The notes below the pieces were generated by a model. That model made no database searches. It saw nothing but the letters and a program-made list of their open reading frames with translations, and was not told the DNA's origin. Positions 1 through 10,164 of a DNA stretch of 64,000 bases are shown piece after piece. A program made the position numbers and the translations under genes. Each line of letters opens with the position of its first letter. Positions within the stretch are counted from its first letter, which is position 1. This stretch comes from an uncultured Lachnospiraceae bacterium (lineage in GTDB: Bacteria; Bacillota; Clostridia; Lachnospirales; Lachnospiraceae): the NCBI GenBank assembly GCA_947626415.1, contig CANQSA010000003.1:62001-126000 (forward strand), written 5' to 3'.

Positions 1-209
1 ACGATACAGCCGATTTCCGCCAGGGAAAAGGGCAGCCACCGGGTCAGCAATGACATCAGAAATCCGTATCCTCTGTACAGCCCCCTTGCAAAAACATATT
101 CCGCAAATGCCGGAAAGCACTCTCCCAGTAAGATGCAGATTCCGCAGATCGGAAGCAATAAAAGCATTCTGCTCCGCTTATAATGCCAGATTTGTTTGAT
201 CAACCGCAT
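1..209 (-). CDS. DUF3810-like membrane protein, N-terminal part (cut by window edge)
   Basis: The reading frame opens with ATG at 207-209 and runs off the left edge of the window. About 69 residues are visible. They show a basic start ([13 protein letters not shown]), a hydrophobic segment ([15 protein letters not shown]), then [16 protein letters not shown] and [13 protein letters not shown]. This order of FAE, RG-Y and PFS-AE resembles the start of the DUF3810 family of membrane proteins, whose function is unknown to me. The start codon overlaps the end of dtd by ten bases, and an in-frame stop lies just upstream at 213-215, so translation is probably coupled to dtd. The family call is by eye and moderately sure. 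Confidence 0.6.
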   Translation of the reverse strand, partial: MRLIKQIWHYKRSRMLLLLPICGICILLGECFPAFAEYVFARGLYRGYGFLMSLLTRWLPFSLAEIGCI

Positions 210-652
210 AATTCATCACTATCCAAAATAATCGTAAACGGTCCGTCATTTAACAGACGCACATCCATATGCGCGCCGAAAATGCCGGTCTCAACTTTGG
301 GTATCACTTCCCTGCATTTTGCCACGACAGATTCATACATCCGATTGGCAAACTCGGGATTTCCCGCTTTCACATAAGAGGGACGGTTTCCTTTTTTGCA
401 GTCCGCATACAGCGTAAACTGGGAAACCAGCAGCAGACTGCCGCCTACCGTCAGCAGGGACAGATTGGATTTTCCGTTTTCATCCTCAAAGATCCGCAGC
501 TGCAGCAGCTTTTTTACCATTTTATCCGCGATCTGTTCCGTATCTCCGTCGCAGATCCCGATCAATACCAAATAGCCAAAATCGATGGCTCCGGTCACAG
601 TGCCGTCCACTGTAACCGAAGCCTCTCTGACCCGTTGAATTACAAATTTCAT
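200..652 (-). CDS. dtd: D-aminoacyl-tRNA deacylase
   Basis: This 150-residue protein has the full length of DTD, which removes D-amino acids, and mischarged glycine, from tRNA in the cytoplasm. Family signatures visible are the start [16 protein letters not shown], the [17 protein letters not shown] block that carries the active-site region, and the C-terminal [11 protein letters not shown] with the Gly-Pro motif that gives chiral selection. It lies 13 bases after pheT and overlaps the next gene, so it is probably the third gene of the phenylalanyl-tRNA synthetase transcript. That is a sensible pairing, because DTD acts on misacylated tRNAs. The call is secure. Confidence 0.96.
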   Translation of the reverse strand: MKFVIQRVREASVTVDGTVTGAIDFGYLVLIGICDGDTEQIADKMVKKLLQLRIFEDENGKSNLSLLTVGGSLLLVSQFTLYADCKKGNRPSYVKAGNPEFANRMYESVVAKCREVIPKVETGIFGAHMDVRLLNDGPFTIILDSDELCG

Positions 653-665
653 AGGTTCTGTTTCC

Positions 666-3083
666 TTAACCTCTCAATTCTACGCCGATATCGGATAAAG
701 CGCTTAATACTTTTTCCATAACCTCATTTACTTCTTTATCCTCCAGCGTTCTGTCTTTCGCGCGGAACACAACGGAATATGCCATGGATTTATAGCCTTC
801 CTGAATCTGAGAGCCTTCATAGACGTCAAACAGGTGACAGCTTTCCAGCAGTTTTCCGGCTTTTTTCCGGATAATTGCCTCTACTTCACCGGCCAGCAGG
901 TCTTTCTTCATAACCATACTCAGATCTCTGGTAACGGCGGGGAATTTCGCGATTCCCTCATATTTCCGGTCAAACGTCGCGTGCTCCACAATATACGGCA
1001 TATCCAGCACGGCAATATAAGCCGTTTCTCCGATCTCATAATTGTCTAAAACCTGCGGATGGACTTCGCCCAGATAGCCGATAAGCGTTTTATGATAATA
1101 AATATTGGCCTGTCTGCCCGGATGCAGATAATTTCTGCCCGCGTTCGGATCATATTCCGGCGCGTCTTTTAAGCCGACCCGGTCCAAAAATTCCTCGATC
1201 ACGCCCTTCATGGTGTAGAAATCTCCGTCTCCGTAAAAGCCCAGGGTAAACTGCATCCGCTCATCCGGCAGTTCCGTTAACGGCAGCGCTTTCGGCAGAT
1301 AGATATTGCCAAGCTCATATAATTTTACATTCTTATTCCGGCGGTTATAGTTTGTCGCCAGGGAAGTCAGCATACCGTTCAGCGATGTGGTACGCATTAT
1401 GCTGAAATCTTTTCCCAGCGGATTGGAGATCTCGATCGCCTGCCGCATGGGATCGTCGGCATCCAGCAGCAGCTTGTCATATACCCTCGGACTCTCAAAG
1501 GAATAATTCATCCCCTGGGAAAATCCGCAGAATTCGGCAATATCCCGCGCCGTCTGCTCGATCCGCAGTTTAAAGGACAGTTTACCGGCAGTCGCCTCTC
1601 CGTGCGGAAGGGTAGTCGGAATCTTATCATAGCCATAAAATCTGGCCACTTCTTCGGCAATATCCGCATCCCGTTCCAGATCCTGCCGCCAGGAAGGAAC
1701 TAAAACCTCATTGGTCTTTGCATCATAGCCCAGTTCCAGCGGCTTAAAATAGGAAAGCATCTCTTCTGCAGCAATCTCCGTACCCAACAGACGGTTGATC
1801 CATTCCGGATCAAACGGGATTCTTCTTCCTTCCTTCTTAACCGGATATACATCTACAACGCCGCCGACTACTTCCCCGGCGCCCAGCTCTTCGATCAGCT
1901 GGCAGGCACGGTTGATTGCTTCCAACGCATTGTTGGGATCCAGTCCCTTTTCAAACTTGCCGGAAGCGTCTGTACGAAGTCCCAGCCGTTTTGCGGACAG
2001 ACGGATATTGGTTCCGTCAAAGCAGGCCGCTTCAAACAGCATATCCTTTACATCATCCGTAATCTTGGAATTCTGACCGCCCATAATACCGGCAATGCCA
2101 ACCGGTTTTTCACCGTCCCAGATCATCAGGATATTTTCATCCAGCTGCCGCTCCTGCCCGTCCAGGGTTTCAAAGGTCTCCCCTTTTACGGCGCGCCTTA
2201 CCACGATCTGGTTGCCGGCAAGCGTCGCCATATCATAGGCATGCATGGGCTGTCCGTATTCTTCCATAACATAGTTGGTGATATCGACCAGATTGTTGAT
2301 CGGACGGATCCCGCAGGCTGCCAGTCTGCGCTGCATCCATTTCGGGGACGGGCCGATCTTTACATTTTTTACCAGTCTTGCGCAATACCGGGAACAGAGA
2401 TCCGTATCTTTGATCTCTACCTTCACGATATCATTGACGTCTTCGGCATTGCCGGTTGCCGTAACCACAGGCGGCTTAAATTCCTTACGGAACGTTGCCG
2501 CTGCTTCTCTGGCAATTCCGATCACGCTGAAGCAGTCCACCCGGTTTGAAGTAATCTCATATTCAAATACCATGTCACGCAGTCCCAGTGCTTCAATCGC
2601 GTCTGCGCCGACCTCGGCATCATTTCCGAAAATATAGATCCCGTTTTCCGGCGCTTCCGGGTACAGATCGGTATTGGAACCCATTTCCTCAATCGAACAC
2701 ATCATACCGTCCGACTCCACGCCGCGCAGCTTTCCCTTTTTGATCTTGATGCCGCCCGGAGTTTTGGAGCCGTCATGTCCGCCTGCCACACGGCCGCCGT
2801 CCAAAACAACCGGCACCTTGGCGCCTTCAAATACATTGTCTGCTCCGGTTACGATCTGAATCGTTTTCGTTCCGATATTTACCTGGCACACTACCAGTTT
2901 GTCCGCGTCCGGATGCCGCTCGATCTTTTCGATCTGTCCGATCACGATCTGCTCCAGGTCTGCGTCCAGCGCTTCAAATCCCTCTACCTTCGTCCCAGAC
3001 AAGGTCATCGCGTCTGTATACTCCTGATCCGTGCAGTCCAGATCAGGCACATATGCTTTAATCCATGATAACGGTGTATTCAC
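666..3083 (-). CDS. pheT: Phenylalanyl-tRNA synthetase beta subunit
   Basis: The product has 805 residues, the normal size for the bacterial PheT subunit of the alpha2-beta2 enzyme that charges tRNA-Phe. An N-terminal EMAP-type tRNA-binding domain spans roughly residues 40-150 ([18 protein letters not shown]). The B3/B4 editing domain follows at about 210-395, then the B5 helix-turn-helix region, the catalytic-like core with [16 protein letters not shown], and a C-terminal FDX-ACB anticodon-binding domain from about 711 ([12 protein letters not shown]). It starts 39 bases after the pheS stop and is controlled with pheS by the T-box leader upstream. Confidence 0.97.
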   Translation of the reverse strand: MNTPLSWIKAYVPDLDCTDQEYTDAMTLSGTKVEGFEALDADLEQIVIGQIEKIERHPDADKLVVCQVNIGTKTIQIVTGADNVFEGAKVPVVLDGGRVAGGHDGSKTPGGIKIKKGKLRGVESDGMMCSIEEMGSNTDLYPEAPENGIYIFGNDAEVGADAIEALGLRDMVFEYEITSNRVDCFSVIGIAREAAATFRKEFKPPVVTATGNAEDVNDIVKVEIKDTDLCSRYCARLVKNVKIGPSPKWMQRRLAACGIRPINNLVDITNYVMEEYGQPMHAYDMATLAGNQIVVRRAVKGETFETLDGQERQLDENILMIWDGEKPVGIAGIMGGQNSKITDDVKDMLFEAACFDGTNIRLSAKRLGLRTDASGKFEKGLDPNNALEAINRACQLIEELGAGEVVGGVVDVYPVKKEGRRIPFDPEWINRLLGTEIAAEEMLSYFKPLELGYDAKTNEVLVPSWRQDLERDADIAEEVARFYGYDKIPTTLPHGEATAGKLSFKLRIEQTARDIAEFCGFSQGMNYSFESPRVYDKLLLDADDPMRQAIEISNPLGKDFSIMRTTSLNGMLTSLATNYNRRNKNVKLYELGNIYLPKALPLTELPDERMQFTLGFYGDGDFYTMKGVIEEFLDRVGLKDAPEYDPNAGRNYLHPGRQANIYYHKTLIGYLGEVHPQVLDNYEIGETAYIAVLDMPYIVEHATFDRKYEGIAKFPAVTRDLSMVMKKDLLAGEVEAIIRKKAGKLLESCHLFDVYEGSQIQEGYKSMAYSVVFRAKDRTLEDKEVNEVMEKVLSALSDIGVELRG

Positions 3084-3122
3084 TTCTGTTTACCTCACTT
3101 TCTGATCTCATAGAATTATCCC

Positions 3123-4142
3123 TTAGAATTGCTTTAAGAAACGGTCGTCATTCTCATATAACAGACGCATATCGTCAATCTCATATTTCAATAACGCGAT
3201 CCGCTCCAGACCTACGCCGAACGCGAATCCGGAATATACCTTCGGATCGATCCCGCTCATTTCCAGAACCTTCGGATGTACCATGCCGCAGCCTAAGATC
3301 TCGATCCAGCCGGAGCCCTTACACATCCGGCAGCCCTTGCCGCCGCATTTAAAGCAGGTTACATCCACTTCCGCGCTGGGCTCTGTAAAAGGAAAATGAT
3401 GCGGACGGAATTTAACCTTTGTTTCTTCCCCGAACAGTTCTCTGGCAAACTGCGCCAGTGTTCCTTTCAGATCGGCAAAGGTAATCCCCTTGTCGATTAC
3501 CAGTCCTTCAATCTGATGGAAGGACGGGGAATGCGTCGCGTCCACTTCGTCGGAACGGAATACGCGACCCGGCGCGATCACACGGATCGGCAGCCTGCCC
3601 TGCTCCATCACACGCACCTGAACCGGTGAAGTCTGGGTACGCAGCAGGATCTTGTCGTTGATATAAAAGGTATCCTGTTCATCCTTAGCCGGATGGTTTG
3701 CCGGAATATTCAGCGCCTCAAAGTTATAGTAATCGTATTCGATTTCTGGGCCTTCCACTACTTCATAGCCCATACCGACAAAAATACGCTCTACTTCTTC
3801 CAGCGCGATCGTGTTGGGATGTCTGTGTCCCACACAGTTCTTCTTCGCAGGCAGGGTAACATCGATAACCTCCTGCTTTAACTTCAGCTCTCTTGCCTTG
3901 GCAGCCAGATTCTTCTTCATATCCTCCAAAGCACCTTCAATGGCGTTTCTGGCGTCATTGACCAGCTGTCCGACCTTCGGTCTTTCCTCCGGCGCCACGT
4001 TTTTCATGCCCTTCAGGACCTCTGTCAGCGCGCCTTTTTTTCCAAGTATGGAAACCCGGATCTCATTTAACTTGTCCAATGTCCCGGCTTCTTCAATTTT
4101 GGAAAATGCTTCTGCTTTGATTGCTTCTAATCTTTCCTTCAT
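3123..4142 (-). CDS. pheS: Phenylalanyl-tRNA synthetase alpha subunit
   Basis: This 339-residue class II synthetase subunit forms the catalytic half of the PheST enzyme. The N-terminal 90 residues are a charged coiled coil that contacts tRNA. Motif 2 is around [13 protein letters not shown] and motif 3 is [17 protein letters not shown] cysteine-rich insert ([17 protein letters not shown]) lies between them. I chose ATG at 4140-4142 because GGAGG sits six bases ahead of it. The open frame extends ten codons upstream to 4172, but that part overlaps the run of U that ends the T-box terminator. Expression should respond to uncharged tRNA-Phe. Confidence 0.97.
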   Translation of the reverse strand: MKERLEAIKAEAFSKIEEAGTLDKLNEIRVSILGKKGALTEVLKGMKNVAPEERPKVGQLVNDARNAIEGALEDMKKNLAAKARELKLKQEVIDVTLPAKKNCVGHRHPNTIALEEVERIFVGMGYEVVEGPEIEYDYYNFEALNIPANHPAKDEQDTFYINDKILLRTQTSPVQVRVMEQGRLPIRVIAPGRVFRSDEVDATHSPSFHQIEGLVIDKGITFADLKGTLAQFARELFGEETKVKFRPHHFPFTEPSAEVDVTCFKCGGKGCRMCKGSGWIEILGCGMVHPKVLEMSGIDPKVYSGFAFGVGLERIALLKYEIDDMRLLYENDDRFLKQF

Positions 4143-4170
4143 CTGGAACCTCCATTTTCTTTTTAAATTC

Positions 4171-4206
4171 AAAAGTCCCTTATCAGAAAACTATCTGATA
4201 AGGGAC
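4171..4206 (-). terminator. Intrinsic terminator of the pheST T-box
   Basis: A 12-bp perfect stem with an eight-base loop is followed on the minus strand by UUUU. It competes with the antiterminator that includes the T-box motif at 4216-4230. Confidence 0.88.
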
Positions 4207-4436
4207 GAATCATCTCCGCGGTACCACCCCGATTCCCGCAAACATTACGGGCGCTCGTTCTGTGTAACGTACAGCCGCGTCGCCGCCTACGCATACAGTC
4301 CTGTACTTAAGCGGCGCTGCTCCGGTGTGAAATTCAGATTCTGCCTGAACGTAAGGAAGCTCTCAGCCGGTGACTTCCTCTCTCTTTCCGAAACCAGAAT
4401 CCTACTGTGCACTTTCAAAGCATTTCTCTATAACCT
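4171..4436 (-). promoter_or_regulatory. T-box riboswitch leader of pheST
   Basis: The minus strand carries the T-box core GGGTGGTACCGCGG at about 4216-4230. It is followed by a terminator hairpin whose arms (GTCCCTTATCAG and its complement) lie at 4175-4186 and 4195-4206, with a U run at 4171-4174. Upstream, a stem I region with AGAGAGAGGAAG is present. A UUC triplet at 4329-4331 in the context GAATTTCAC fits a phenylalanine specifier codon, matching the gene downstream. Known T-boxes bind uncharged tRNA by specifier and acceptor end and then antiterminate. The specifier position was placed by eye. Confidence 0.93.
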
Positions 4437-4442
4437 TTTCCG

Positions 4443-4471
4443 ATATTAGCATAAAATAAAACATCTGTCAA
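4443..4471 (-). promoter_or_regulatory. Sigma-A promoter of the pheST operon
   Basis: The minus strand has TTGACA (4466-4471), a 17-base spacer and TAATAT (4443-4448). It sits just after the stop of the GH51-like gene and places the transcript start near 4436, where the T-box leader begins. Confidence 0.85.
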
Positions 4472-4477
4472 CCGAAA

Positions 4478-6292
4478 TTACATCTCGATCCGGAACAGGG
4501 TAAAGGAATAGGGCTCTACTTCCAGTTCCCGCACATCATCCGCGTCATAAATATCTTTGACCAGAGCCACATTCAGCGGTTCCGTCAGCGTATTCCTTGC
4601 CGACAGATCGTCATGGTGCAGTACGGTCCGCGTGATCCGGAAATCTCCCCGGTACAGCCGCTGGTCTCCGCTTATCGAGATCACGCACGGCTCCGGATTC
4701 GGATTCGCGATCTTAATGTAAATAATATCATCACTGGCCCGATAGGTTACGGAATGATAGACCGGCTTTCCGCCTTCCGTCTCATCCATAGAAGAAAGCA
4801 TGGTATAATCCGCTTTATGCGCTCCATACATTCGCTTTACATAGAAAGACGGAGTCCCATACACTCTGGTATCGTCAAACCGGACCAGCGTATGCGCTGC
4901 GCGGTTATAATCAACCCGGGCAATAACCGGACTGTGATTGGTCATACAGATCACATCCGCATTTTTCTCTATGGTTGTCATAAAGCCCGCCATATCCAAC
5001 GCCCGCTTCAGGGTATTGACATCGGTATAGGCGCTTTCTTTTCCGGCACGGGCGCAGAAAGAATACTGCAATTCCTTGGGCAGCGTGGCAAAAACATCAT
5101 GGTTTTTGGAAAGCCACTCCTGCGATACGACCTGATCCAGGTCTACGGCATAGGTAAAATGCGGGTTTTCAAGCTGTTTGCTCCGGAAATATTCCAGCGC
5201 CTGCCTGCCGTATTCACTGTCAAACGCGCTGCCGGTAGAACCGATCAGCTTCATCAGCGGATACTTTGCATGGATCGCCTGTTCAAACACAGCATAGCGT
5301 TCCAGATATTCCGGCTTATCTGTCTCGTGCGGGGAGCAGCCAATCTTCAGTATATTGAGCTGAAACGGTTTGGGATGCCCCTCCCGCGCTCTGGTCGCGC
5401 CATGTTCGGAATCAGCCGGCCCTTTTGTAAATTCGATAAACGCCAGCGCGCTTCGGATATATCCTTCTAAGGAATCGCTGGTCGTATCCGTATCCCACAA
5501 ACCCACATTGATCACCGGGATCGGCTGCACATCCAGATATTCACACAGCTGCAGATATTCAAACGCTCCCACGTTTTTCCGGCGGCTGTGATAGTTATAA
5601 CCGATCGGGAAGCGTAAAAACTTCGGATTCAGTCTCGCCAGATAATCCACCAGATCTTTTCGGAAAACGCCGACAACCGCATCCTCCGGCACCATGGAAA
5701 TCATATCAAAATCCACGTTGCCGATATAGGAAAGCATAATCACAAACTCGCCGCCGTCGATATCTTCCGTCAATTCCAGGATCGCGTCATATTTCCGCCA
5801 GTCCGGATAGACATGGCCGGCCAGCAGCGCACTGGAGCGCTCCACGCCGTCTTTAAAAATACCGACTTCCACGGTACCTTCATATTCCTCCCTGGTCCGG
5901 ATATAGCAGGATATCTTATAGGATACGCCTTTTCTCAGGGTAATCCCATGATAAGCTTTATTCATAAACCCCAGCTGTCCTACGGTAGAAGTAAAATTCA
6001 GATAATGCGGATATACCGGATCTACCGGGTCTTCCGTATCGATCCGCAGCTCGGCACTGATCCCGCCCAGCGGATAGGCGTGCCATCCGTACAATCTGCC
6101 GGTACCGCCGCTGGCCCGCTCCGTTCTCTCTTCGGTCTGCTCGCCCACATATTCAAAAGCGCGGTTCTCGATCATCTCCGCATAAATGCCGCCATCATCG
6201 CTGTAATTGGTGTCCTCGAAATATAATCCGAACATATCCGCCGTCAGATCGGCCTTCCGGATATTCTCAATCTTTAAATTCTTTCTAATCAT
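4478..6292 (-). CDS. GH51-like (alpha-L-arabinofuranosidase-like) protein with altered active site
   Basis: The 604-residue product follows the GH51 plan. It opens with FGLYFEDTNYSDDGGIYAEM, has a carbohydrate-binding-like insert up to about residue 200, then FLRFPIGYNYHSRR and a C-terminal beta domain. Active GH51 enzymes need an acid/base Glu in GNE and a nucleophile Glu in GEYA. Here the first region reads IGCSPHE (G318 to E323), so a Glu may still be near. The second reads SFCARAG, with Arg415 where the nucleophile should be. The DEHY element is also absent. There is no signal peptide. It lies 12 bases behind an iron alcohol dehydrogenase, so the two form an operon. It may be a pseudoenzyme or have another activity. 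Family membership is firm; activity is doubtful. Confidence 0.82.
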   Translation of the reverse strand: MIRKNLKIENIRKADLTADMFGLYFEDTNYSDDGGIYAEMIENRAFEYVGEQTEERTERASGGTGRLYGWHAYPLGGISAELRIDTEDPVDPVYPHYLNFTSTVGQLGFMNKAYHGITLRKGVSYKISCYIRTREEYEGTVEVGIFKDGVERSSALLAGHVYPDWRKYDAILELTEDIDGGEFVIMLSYIGNVDFDMISMVPEDAVVGVFRKDLVDYLARLNPKFLRFPIGYNYHSRRKNVGAFEYLQLCEYLDVQPIPVINVGLWDTDTTSDSLEGYIRSALAFIEFTKGPADSEHGATRAREGHPKPFQLNILKIGCSPHETDKPEYLERYAVFEQAIHAKYPLMKLIGSTGSAFDSEYGRQALEYFRSKQLENPHFTYAVDLDQVVSQEWLSKNHDVFATLPKELQYSFCARAGKESAYTDVNTLKRALDMAGFMTTIEKNADVICMTNHSPVIARVDYNRAAHTLVRFDDTRVYGTPSFYVKRMYGAHKADYTMLSSMDETEGGKPVYHSVTYRASDDIIYIKIANPNPEPCVISISGDQRLYRGDFRITRTVLHHDDLSARNTLTEPLNVALVKDIYDADDVRELEVEPYSFTLFRIEM

Positions 6293-6304
6293 ACTGTCTC
6301 CATC

Positions 6305-7393
6305 CTAACTCTGCATGCTGTACATGGCAAAAATCTCATCTTTTCCGACTGCGCAGGGCACATTCGCAAGTTTCGCGGGATTCTGCAGGATCAGTTCCAC
6401 GTTCTGCTCCCACATATCCGCCGGGATCAGGACCTTTCCCAGCAGTTTCATGATCCAGTCTTCAAACGCGTCCGGATCGGTAAATTCCAACAAAGAGAGT
6501 ACACGCCGGGTTTCCTCAGGAACTTCTCCGGCGCATAAGCGCACATATCCCGGGAGAAAAACTCCGACCGCTTTTCCGTGCGGCGTTCCGAAATGATAGG
6601 TCAGCATATAACTCAGCCCATGCGGCAGACTGGTGCTGGTATGGGAAATCGCCATTCCGCCGATCGTCGAAGCGATCATCAGATTCTCATAATCCACCTC
6701 CGTCAATTCGCCGCTCATCAGACAATCCTTTGTCTTCGCCCACAGGATCATGCCCTGTTCGCTGAAAATGCGGTTATAAGCGTTGGCGTTGGCGTTCAGA
6801 TTACTCTCGATCAAATGCGCCAGTGTATCGATCGCCGTATTCACGATCACATTTTGGGGAGCAAACGCCAGATATTTCGCGTCTGTAAGCGCCAGCGCCG
6901 GAAATATCTTATGCGCGATACTTCGCTTCGTCTGTTCCCTATGAATCGTCAAAATAGAATACGGCGTTGCTTCCGATCCCGTCCCCGCCGTGGTCGGAAC
7001 CGCCACAACCGGCAAAGCGGAAAGTTCCGTTTTCCGATACAGAACGCTTTCGTCTGCCTCCGGATTGGCAATCATCAGCGCGATCGCCTTCGCCGCGTCA
7101 AGCGGAGAACCGCCTCCGATCCCGACTACGAACTCCGCCTGCGCCGAAAGGCCGTTTTTCCTTGCTTCCATCACAGTCTCAATCGACGGGTTTTCCTCGA
7201 TCTGATCAAAAATCTCATATTGGATGCCTTCCTGTTTCAGGGTATCCGCAACATCCTGCAGGGCTCCGTTCCGCCTGGAAGAATTTCTTCCGGTCACGAT
7301 CAGACACTTCTTCCCGTACCGGGCAAGCTCTGCGCCGTGGTTTCTTACACAATCTTTTTCAAAAAACACTTCCGTCGGAATATAATAACGCAT
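6305..7393 (-). CDS. Iron-containing alcohol dehydrogenase
   Basis: This 362-residue protein belongs to the group III, iron-dependent alcohol dehydrogenases, which interconvert alcohols and aldehydes with NAD(P)H. The nucleotide-binding loop GIGGGSPLDAAKA is at residues 91-103 and TTAGTGSE at 134-141. The four metal ligands fall at Asp189, His193, His258 and His272, with the spacing seen in FucO-type enzymes. The substrate cannot be told from sequence. Being first in an operon with a GH51-like gene hints at aldehydes from pentose metabolism, but this is only inference. AGGAGGG precedes the ATG. A possible weak promoter (TTTGCT, 17 bases, TAAGAT) lies between it and the divergent YihY gene. 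Confidence 0.92.
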   Translation of the reverse strand: MRYYIPTEVFFEKDCVRNHGAELARYGKKCLIVTGRNSSRRNGALQDVADTLKQEGIQYEIFDQIEENPSIETVMEARKNGLSAQAEFVVGIGGGSPLDAAKAIALMIANPEADESVLYRKTELSALPVVAVPTTAGTGSEATPYSILTIHREQTKRSIAHKIFPALALTDAKYLAFAPQNVIVNTAIDTLAHLIESNLNANANAYNRIFSEQGMILWAKTKDCLMSGELTEVDYENLMIASTIGGMAISHTSTSLPHGLSYMLTYHFGTPHGKAVGVFLPGYVRLCAGEVPEETRRVLSLLEFTDPDAFEDWIMKLLGKVLIPADMWEQNVELILQNPAKLANVPCAVGKDEIFAMYSMQS

Positions 7394-7460
7394 AAATAAG
7401 CCCTCCTCTTCATATCTTATTCAATCTTAACACATTATCCAAAATAAGCAAACCAAAATC

Positions 7461-7489
7461 TTGTTTTTTTTTCAGGTTTTATGTATAAT
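7461..7489 (+). promoter_or_regulatory. Sigma-A promoter of the YihY-family gene
   Basis: TTGTTT at 7461-7466, a 17-base spacer and a perfect TATAAT at 7484-7489. Because the -10 box covers an apparent ATG at 7481, that ATG cannot be the start of translation. Confidence 0.82.
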
Positions 7490-7543
7490 CAAAATACTGT
7501 ATATCATGGACAGGAATCTGTCTTTCAGAAAGGAACGGCCACA

Positions 7544-8386
7544 TTGATCAAAAAAGCATTTCAAAAAGTATATCAGACGATCGTGTATTTTGTAACGCGG
7601 ATCTCCGAAGACAATGTGGGAGTTTATTCCGCGCAGGCTTCTTTTTTCCTGATGCTCGCCATGTTTCCGCTTATCATGCTGATCCTGACGATCATCGGTA
7701 TGACGGATCTTCCCGAAGATCTGATCGCATCCACAAGCCTAAGTATTCTTCCCTCTACGATCGAACCGCTGTTTACGCAGATCCTCGAAGAACTGCGGCT
7801 GCACAGTTCCGGAACGATTCTGTCCGTTTCCGCTCTGGCTGCCGCCTGGTCCGCCTCCAAAGGAATCCTTTCCATTCAGCGTGGCCTGCAGTCCATCCAT
7901 CACAAACAGGATAAGCGAAATTATTTTATCCAGCGTTCGATCTCTCTGATTTACACGGTTCTGCTGGTTATCATCGTAGTGCTGACGCTGGGTATTCTGG
8001 TATTCGGCAACAAACTGTATGAATTTATCGGGCAAAAATCCGTTGTATTGTATCATATTCTGGGGATCGTATTTGAAAGCCGCGCCCTGATTTTTCTGTG
8101 TATCCTGACCCTGTTTTTCCTGATGCTTTACGCGACGACCCGGGATCCCCGATTTACACTGGGCGATCTGTTCCCCGGAGCGCTCTTTTCCGCCGCGGGC
8201 TGGATGCTGTTCTCCTATCTGTTTTCTATTTATGTGGATAATTTTAACAGCCTCTCCAGAATGTACGGAAGCCTGACCACAGTAATCCTTTTAATGCTCT
8301 GGCTTTACTTTTGTATGTATATCGTATTTATCGGAGCGGAATTCAATATTTATATTAAGAATCGAGTTTGGAAAAAAGCCCTGTGA
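7544..8386 (+). CDS. YihY/BrkB-family inner membrane protein
   Basis: The frame is open from 7481, but the ATG there lies within the promoter -10 box. I therefore place the start at the TTG at 7544-7546, preceded by AGAAAGGA, which gives 280 residues (IKKAFQKVYQTIVYF...). The protein has about six membrane segments and the YihY pattern: a short amphipathic start, NVGVYSAQASFFLMLAMFP, AAWSASKGILSIQRGL, then a C-terminal pair ending LWLYFCMYIVFIGAEFN. The family was once called RNase BN by mistake; its role is unknown, possibly transport. It is transcribed alone and converges on the SpoIID-like gene. Confidence 0.9.
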   Translation: MIKKAFQKVYQTIVYFVTRISEDNVGVYSAQASFFLMLAMFPLIMLILTIIGMTDLPEDLIASTSLSILPSTIEPLFTQILEELRLHSSGTILSVSALAAAWSASKGILSIQRGLQSIHHKQDKRNYFIQRSISLIYTVLLVIIVVLTLGILVFGNKLYEFIGQKSVVLYHILGIVFESRALIFLCILTLFFLMLYATTRDPRFTLGDLFPGALFSAAGWMLFSYLFSIYVDNFNSLSRMYGSLTTVILLMLWLYFCMYIVFIGAEFNIYIKNRVWKKAL

Positions 8387-8413
8387 CCGCTTTTCGGCCG
8401 ACAAGGCTTTTTA
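8372..8413. terminator. Bidirectional terminator between convergent genes
   Basis: AAAAAGCC and GGCTTTTT pair across a short GC-rich centre and overlap the last codons of both flanking genes. A U run forms on either strand, so it can end both the YihY and the SpoIID-like transcripts. Confidence 0.75.
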
Positions 8414-10138
8414 ATATAGATCGCTGATCTCAATTTCATTGTAGAAAAATTCCAGGATTTCCGAATAATCCATTCCTTCCTTTGCCATTTGGCAGGCCCC
8501 GTTCTGGCTCATGCCAAGCCCGTGTCCGTAGCCCCCGCCGCAAAACAGAAACGCATCTCCCTGTTTCTCTACCGTAAAAAATGCGCTGGGCAGCGTACCG
8601 CCGTTTTCATTCTTACTTCCGTCATGCAGCCTCAGAACCTTTCCGTCCATAGACAGTGCACGCCGGATCGTATATTCTTTCTCGATCGAGACTGTTCCTT
8701 TTTTCCCTTTAAACTGAACAGCTTCCGCAATCCCGTTCGTCCCGCGTTTTGTCACAGACACCGCTGTTACTGTGCCGATCTCCTGCCCTGTGGCATTCCG
8801 GATCAGATCTCCCAGTTCCTTACCGGTATAGGAAATCTGCCAGCGGTAATACGGAAAATCCTTTTCATACCCTTCCGCTTCCGAATGGATAAACGCCGAA
8901 AACGCCGCTTCTTCCTGATAGACGGCCTGCGCCTCGTTTTCCGTTACTGCCCTTCCTTTTAAATACGGTTCCGTCCCGCTATCGCCGCGGTCTGTTGTCA
9001 GTCCGCAGGACGTAGAAAAGAAATATGCTGTGATCGGTTCCCCATCGTATTCCAAAATCTTTCCGTACGTTTCATTGACTGCCTGTTTCACCCTGGCGGT
9101 CGGCTTTCCGTTATTATATACCTGACAGGAAATACTGTCATCCACATGAGCGCCGTAGCTTCCATAGGCATCATCCAGGATCGCACGGGCCGCAAAGGTC
9201 CTTGCGCAGACCGCCTGTGCCTTTAGCGCTTCCAGATCATAGCTTGCCGGCATTTCACTCGGCACCACATAATACAGATACTGCTCCAGCGGCAGTTCAT
9301 TCACGATCCGGACGCCGGCCTTTCCCATGGAGACATAAAGTTTCCCGTAATACTCCGGTTTTCCGTAACTGCGCTCGATCGTCGTGATCTGGATCGGTTT
9401 AGTCTCGCTGCTGCTTTCGATCATTACCTCGCCGCCGGCGTCTTCCAGCATCTTCCAGGTGACAGACAGTTTTTCTCCGGCCTGATAAACGGTCTGTTCT
9501 TCGCCGCTATGTACCACAAAATCTTCTTTACAGGTGACCGTTACCGCTTCATGATCATAACTGCTGTAATCGCTGCTGCTGATCAAAACCCGGATATCCT
9601 CTACCGCAATATCCCGCAGGATCACAGCGCCGCAGACCTGATCTCCTTCCAGATAAAACCAGGTCAGATCGTGTTTGACCGGAATCTGATCCTTTTCCGT
9701 TTTCCCCAGCGTACCGAAGTTTTTATAAACCTGAAAATCATCCGTAAGCGGCAGTTCTCCATAATCTTCAATGGTAACGGAATTCTCTCCCACAGCCAGC
9801 ACGGTCCCCCGGATCCGATCCGGCTTCGTTTTAATCTTTGTCACATATCCGTTTTCAATCTCCACATCGGCGAAGGTATCGGAAAGATCCTGTTTCAGAT
9901 TCTGAACTTTATACTGTTTTGTCTGTTCGCCGGTCAGCAATGTGACGGTATCGTCTTCACATTCCGCTATGTAACAATTGTCATAGGACTCATATACATT
10001 CTTCTGTTGTCCCGCATGACGGATATGCCAGATCAGTCCGGCCGCCGCAAACAGCAAAATAAGAAGTATGCAGACGCATACTCCTCTGTAATTACGCTGT
10101 TCTCTTTTTCTGTGCCTTCCGCGTTGTCTCTGCGCCAT
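8411..10138 (-). CDS. SpoIID/LytB domain protein
   Basis: The 575-residue product has a basic N-terminus, one membrane anchor at about residues 22-44 and a long extracytoplasmic part. The last 290 residues form a SpoIID domain, with VPSEMPASYDLEALKAQAV, ARTFAAR, FFSTSCG and GHGLGMSQNGA. SpoIID proteins are lytic transglycosylases that cleave denuded peptidoglycan during engulfment of the forespore; related LytB proteins act on the vegetative wall. The extra 200-residue N-terminal region makes it longer than classic SpoIID, so it is likely a paralogue. No good ribosome site precedes the ATG. A 6S RNA gene ends about 27 bases upstream and its promoter may also serve this gene. Confidence 0.88.
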   Translation of the reverse strand: MAQRQRGRHRKREQRNYRGVCVCILLILLFAAAGLIWHIRHAGQQKNVYESYDNCYIAECEDDTVTLLTGEQTKQYKVQNLKQDLSDTFADVEIENGYVTKIKTKPDRIRGTVLAVGENSVTIEDYGELPLTDDFQVYKNFGTLGKTEKDQIPVKHDLTWFYLEGDQVCGAVILRDIAVEDIRVLISSSDYSSYDHEAVTVTCKEDFVVHSGEEQTVYQAGEKLSVTWKMLEDAGGEVMIESSSETKPIQITTIERSYGKPEYYGKLYVSMGKAGVRIVNELPLEQYLYYVVPSEMPASYDLEALKAQAVCARTFAARAILDDAYGSYGAHVDDSISCQVYNNGKPTARVKQAVNETYGKILEYDGEPITAYFFSTSCGLTTDRGDSGTEPYLKGRAVTENEAQAVYQEEAAFSAFIHSEAEGYEKDFPYYRWQISYTGKELGDLIRNATGQEIGTVTAVSVTKRGTNGIAEAVQFKGKKGTVSIEKEYTIRRALSMDGKVLRLHDGSKNENGGTLPSAFFTVEKQGDAFLFCGGGYGHGLGMSQNGACQMAKEGMDYSEILEFFYNEIEISDLY

Positions 10139-10164
10139 AGTGTGTCAATCCATTCATACATAAA

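Noticed and set aside
269..721. Plus-strand 150-residue ORF opposite dtd
   Set aside because: It is a shadow of dtd and pheT on the other strand, without ribosome site or family signature.
7481..7543. ATG at 7481 as start of the YihY-family gene
   Set aside because: It is overlapped by a perfect -10 box spaced 17 bases from a -35 box, so it would not be transcribed.
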